Part shown: positions 62,853-64,000 of the stretch, piece by piece
How positions within the stretch are numbered: position 1 is the first letter of the stretch
How the letters are laid out: each line of letters begins with the position of its first letter
Assembly: GCF_050947335.1 (NCBI RefSeq)
Contig: NW_027473701.1
Location: 106,565-170,564, forward strand
Direction of reading: 5' to 3'
Source: Megachile rotundata
Lineage: Eukaryota; Arthropoda; Insecta; Hymenoptera; Megachilidae
Length of the DNA: 64,000 bases
The notes under the pieces: model-generated
Seen by the model: only the letters and a program-made list of their open reading frames with translations
Database searches by the model: none
Told to the model about the DNA's origin: nothing
Position numbers and translations under genes: made by a program

Positions 62853-64000
62853 ATGATTGTGATTGTATGATTGTGATTGTATGATTGCGATTGTATGAAT
62901 GCGATTGTATGATTGTGATTGCATAATTGTGATTGTATGATTGTGATTGTATGATTGTGATTGTATGATTGTGATTGTATGATTGTGATTGTATGATTGT
63001 GATTGTATGATTGTGATTGTCTGATTGTGGTTGTATGATTGTGATTGTATGATTGAGATTGTATGATTGTGATTGTATGATTGCGATTGTATGATTGTGA
63101 TTGCATGATTGTGATTGTATGATTGTGATTGCATGATTTTGAATGTATGATTGTGATTGTATGATTGTGATTGTATGATTGTATATGGGAGATTGTAGTT
63201 GGGAGATTGTATTTGGAAGATTGTATTTGGGAGATTGTATTTGTATGATTGCGGTTGTATGATTGTGATTGTATGATTGCGATTGTATGATTGTGATTGT
63301 ATGATTGTGATGTATGATTGTAATTGTATGATTATGATTGTATGATTGTGATTGTATGATTGTGATGGTATGATTGTGATTGTATGATTGCGATTGTATG
63401 ATTGTATTTGGGAGATTGTAGTTGGGAGATTGTATTTGGGAGATTGTAATTGTATGATTGCGATTGTATGATTGTGATTGTATGATTGTGATTGCATAAT
63501 TGTGATTGTATGATTGTGATTGTATGATTGTGATTGTCTGATTGTGGTTGTATGATTGTGATTGTATGATTGTGATTGTATGATTGTGATTGTATGATTG
63601 TGATTGTATGATTGTATTTGGGAGATTGTATTTGGGATATTGTAATTGTATGATTGCGATTGTATGATTGTGATTGTATGATTGTGATGTATGATTGTAA
63701 TTGTATGATTATGATTGTATGATTGTGATTGTATGATTCTGATTGTATGATTGTGATTGCATGATTGTGATTGTATGATTGTGATTGCATGATTTTGAAT
63801 GTATGATTGTGATTGTATGATTGTGATTGCATGATTGTGATTGTATGATTGTGATTGTATGATTGCGATTGTATGAATGCGATTGTATGATTGTGATTGC
63901 ATAATTGTGATTGTATGATTGTGATTGTATGATTGTGATTGTATGATTGTGATTGTATGATTGTGATTGTATGATTGTGATTGTCTGATTGTGGTTGTAT
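62853..64000. repeat. Exact second copy of 57,573-58,720, cut by the window edge
   Basis: No difference seen over 1,148 bases at an offset of 5,280. It follows a GTATTTTTG module at 62,839, a different left context from the first copy, so the breakpoint lies at about 62,852. Confidence 0.93.

Larger units (their letters stand above)
1..64000. repeat. 14-bp satellite array filling the whole window
   Basis: The unit TGTATGATTGTGAT repeats head to tail from the first base to the last, always in the same orientation, at roughly 4,570 copies. Seen directly: no inversion, no spacer and no unique insert anywhere. The consensus is 7 T, 4 G, 3 A and no C, so the strands are strongly asymmetric. Variants are mostly single substitutions. 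Monomer length is almost always 14, with two recurrent 13-mers and a few private 6-, 15- or 16-mers. Arrays of this length and purity are known from eukaryotic heterochromatin; the chromosome position and species are not readable from the sequence. No promoter, terminator, origin, tRNA or rRNA signature was seen. Every gene-free stretch of this window is this satellite. Confidence 0.99.

Noticed and set aside
1..64000. CRISPR array
   Set aside because: There are no unique spacers. The units are contiguous 14-mers without a 23-47 bp repeat and a non-repeat spacer, and no cas-like sequence is present.
1..64000. Telomeric repeat array
   Set aside because: The unit does not match known telomere types such as TTAGGG, TTTAGGG, TTAGG or yeast TG1-3, and variation and HOR structure are those of an internal satellite. 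A subtelomeric position remains possible but cannot be shown.
1..64000. Plus-strand coding regions
   Set aside because: The consensus read on + meets TGA in every frame within 42 bases, so no long + frame exists.
1..64000. tRNA, rRNA or structured ncRNA genes
   Set aside because: No stretch departs from the repeat enough to hold such a gene, and the near absence of C on + and G on - rules out stable internal pairing of the usual kind.
1..64000. TATA-like or homeodomain-like sites as promoters
   Set aside because: Short matches such as TGATTG or TGTAT occur thousands of times because they are part of the unit; none is distinguished by context.
1..64000. Naming the organism from the minus-strand Asn/Gln-rich peptide (for example a Plasmodium- or Dictyostelium-like genome)
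   Set aside because: The amino-acid bias is a mechanical translation of the 14-mer and carries no information on the proteome of the host.
62853..64000. Treating the exact 5,280-bp offset repeat as proof of assembly error
   Set aside because: Its left flank differs from that of the first copy, and other near-identical duplications exist here, so a real recent duplication is equally possible. It is kept as a finding with a coverage test.

Overview
The whole 64-kb window is one uninterrupted tandem satellite. Its unit is 14 bp, consensus TGTATGATTGTGAT on the + strand, at roughly 4,570 copies, and both ends run off the window. I found no unique sequence, no credible gene, no RNA gene, no transposon and no CRISPR array. 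An array of this size and purity points to constitutive heterochromatin (pericentromeric, subtelomeric or B/sex-chromosome-like) of a eukaryote. I do not recognise the satellite and cannot name the species. The + strand is almost pure T/G/A, and cytosine occurs only in variant monomers.

The array has three levels of order. Level 1 is the 14-mer and its point variants (GCGAT, TACG, GCAT, GAGAT, TCTGATTGTGGT and others), with two recurrent 13-mers. Level 2 is short blocks of a diverged sister monomer, TGGGAGATTGTATT, usually 2 to 5 in a row, embedded in phase. Level 3 is higher-order repeats (HORs) of about 1.2-1.5, 2.5-2.9 and 5.5-7.3 kb, recognised by shared private variants.

Layout, with names alpha and beta coined here. 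About 1-12.8 kb is an alpha zone, with a roughly 2.6-2.85 kb HOR from 4.5 to 12.5 kb. About 12.8-18 kb opens a beta zone with three 1.2-1.5 kb units. About 18-42.7 kb holds beta HOR units of 5.56, 6.36 and 5.60 kb plus partial units, with an alpha island at about 31.0-32.8 kb. About 42.6-48.0 kb is an alpha zone built on a near-perfect 2.48-kb tandem duplication. About 48.95-59 kb returns to beta (a 7.3-kb unit and the start of another). About 59-62.85 kb is alpha again, matching blocks near 3.6-7.1 kb. From 62,853 to the end is a base-for-base copy of 57,573-58,720.

The many long minus-strand open frames are a by-product of the repeat. Its reverse complement has no stop in any frame, and because 14 is not a multiple of 3 all three frames spell the same 14-residue peptide cycle. 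They are not annotated as genes. The main interest is evolutionary: long blocks shared over 29-56 kb, indels that are always whole numbers of monomers, and deletion or junction scars that allow the unequal exchanges to be reconstructed. HOR boundaries below are read by eye from marker variants and are good to about one or two monomers unless stated.
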